Below are positions 6,082-6,180 of a stretch of DNA of 6,180 nucleotides, in pieces. The DNA is from Bacteroidia bacterium (GTDB taxonomy: Bacteria; Bacteroidota; Bacteroidia; Chitinophagales; Saprospiraceae): contig JAUIIF010000290.1 in NCBI GenBank assembly GCA_030431945.1, positions 1 through 6,180 of the forward strand. Direction: 5' to 3'. A program made the translations under genes and the position numbers. Each line of letters starts with the position of its first letter. Position 1 is the first letter of the stretch. The notes under the pieces are model-generated. The model had not been told where the DNA came from. It saw only the letters and a program-made list of their open reading frames with translations, and searched no databases.

Positions 6082-6103
6082 AAAAAATAAGGGGGGGCTT
6101 ATT
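6082..6103 (-). terminator. Candidate intrinsic terminator for leftward transcription
   Basis: AATAAG (6086-6091) pairs with CTTATT (6098-6103) around a loop of six G on the + strand. Read on the - strand, the stem is followed directly by TTTT and then CC, as in an intrinsic terminator. This suggests a gene to the right of the window pointing toward the peptidase gene. On the + strand no T-run follows, so it would end rightward transcription only weakly. The stem is AT-rich and only six pairs long. Confidence 0.4.
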
Positions 6104-6147
6104 CAGGATTGCAGTAAGAAAAATTAGTGACTCAATAACCAGAACGA

Positions 6148-6180
6148 GGGTTGCGAACCCGTCTCTCGGCGGAGGAGCCA
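6148..6180. repeat. REP-like palindromic element, cut by the window end
   Basis: GGGTT-GCG-AACCC (6148-6160) is a perfect five-pair stem with a three-base loop. It is followed by TCTCGGCGGAGGAGCC, in which GGC and GCC can pair around GGAGGA. A tight palindrome beside a second short stem and a GGAG tetranucleotide resembles the repetitive extragenic palindromes associated with REP-associated tyrosine transposases. I considered a tRNA because of the CCA end, but no acceptor, D or anticodon arm can be built. Only one copy is visible and the element runs off the edge. Confidence 0.35.

Noticed and set aside
6141..6180. A tRNA suggested by GGGTTCGCAACCC on the - strand and the CCA at the + strand end
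   Set aside because: The T-loop would lack the conserved adenine, the T-stem does not extend, and no D, anticodon or acceptor arm can be paired.

Overview
The window looks like chromosomal DNA from a Bacteroidota bacterium, probably a GC-rich member of the Saprospiria/Lewinella-like lineages; that placement is an inference. The supporting signs are a PorP/SprF-family type IX secretion outer-membrane protein, a bactofilin next to AtpZ/AtpI-type ATP synthase accessory genes, start codons without clear Shine-Dalgarno sequences, and promoter-like TTTG / TAnnTTTG (-33/-7) boxes of the Bacteroidota type. All six supported genes lie on the + strand.

Layout. Positions 1-226 hold no convincing gene. 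A complete CRY-DASH cryptochrome/photolyase gene follows (227-1684). The next 467 bases are non-coding: first a GC-rich stretch full of inverted repeats and bracketed by a 9-base direct repeat (1697-1891), then an AT-richer stretch with a promoter. A standalone PorP/SprF-family gene follows (2152-3198). Next come a bactofilin (3329-3784) and, overlapping its end by 14 bases, a GTG-started AtpZ/AtpI-family gene (3771-4001). After a 118-base gap with a possible promoter and a strong dyad there is a small four-helix membrane protein (4120-4521), probably the AtpI-like partner. The last gene is a secreted S41-family peptidase (4645-6072). The right edge holds a hairpin that would terminate leftward transcription and the start of a REP-like palindromic element.

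How the genes relate. The bactofilin, AtpZ and AtpI-like genes form the set that, as I recall, precedes atpB in many Bacteroidota ATP synthase operons. Here atpB does not follow. A peptidase gene with its own promoter-like boxes occupies that place, so the accessory genes appear separated from the F0F1 structural genes. The photolyase, PorP/SprF and peptidase genes look like independent transcription units. I see no defence system, CRISPR array, tRNA, rRNA or transposase gene. The least explained parts are the structured intergenic segment, the GC-palindrome-rich basic insert in the peptidase, and the altered ATP synthase neighbourhood.
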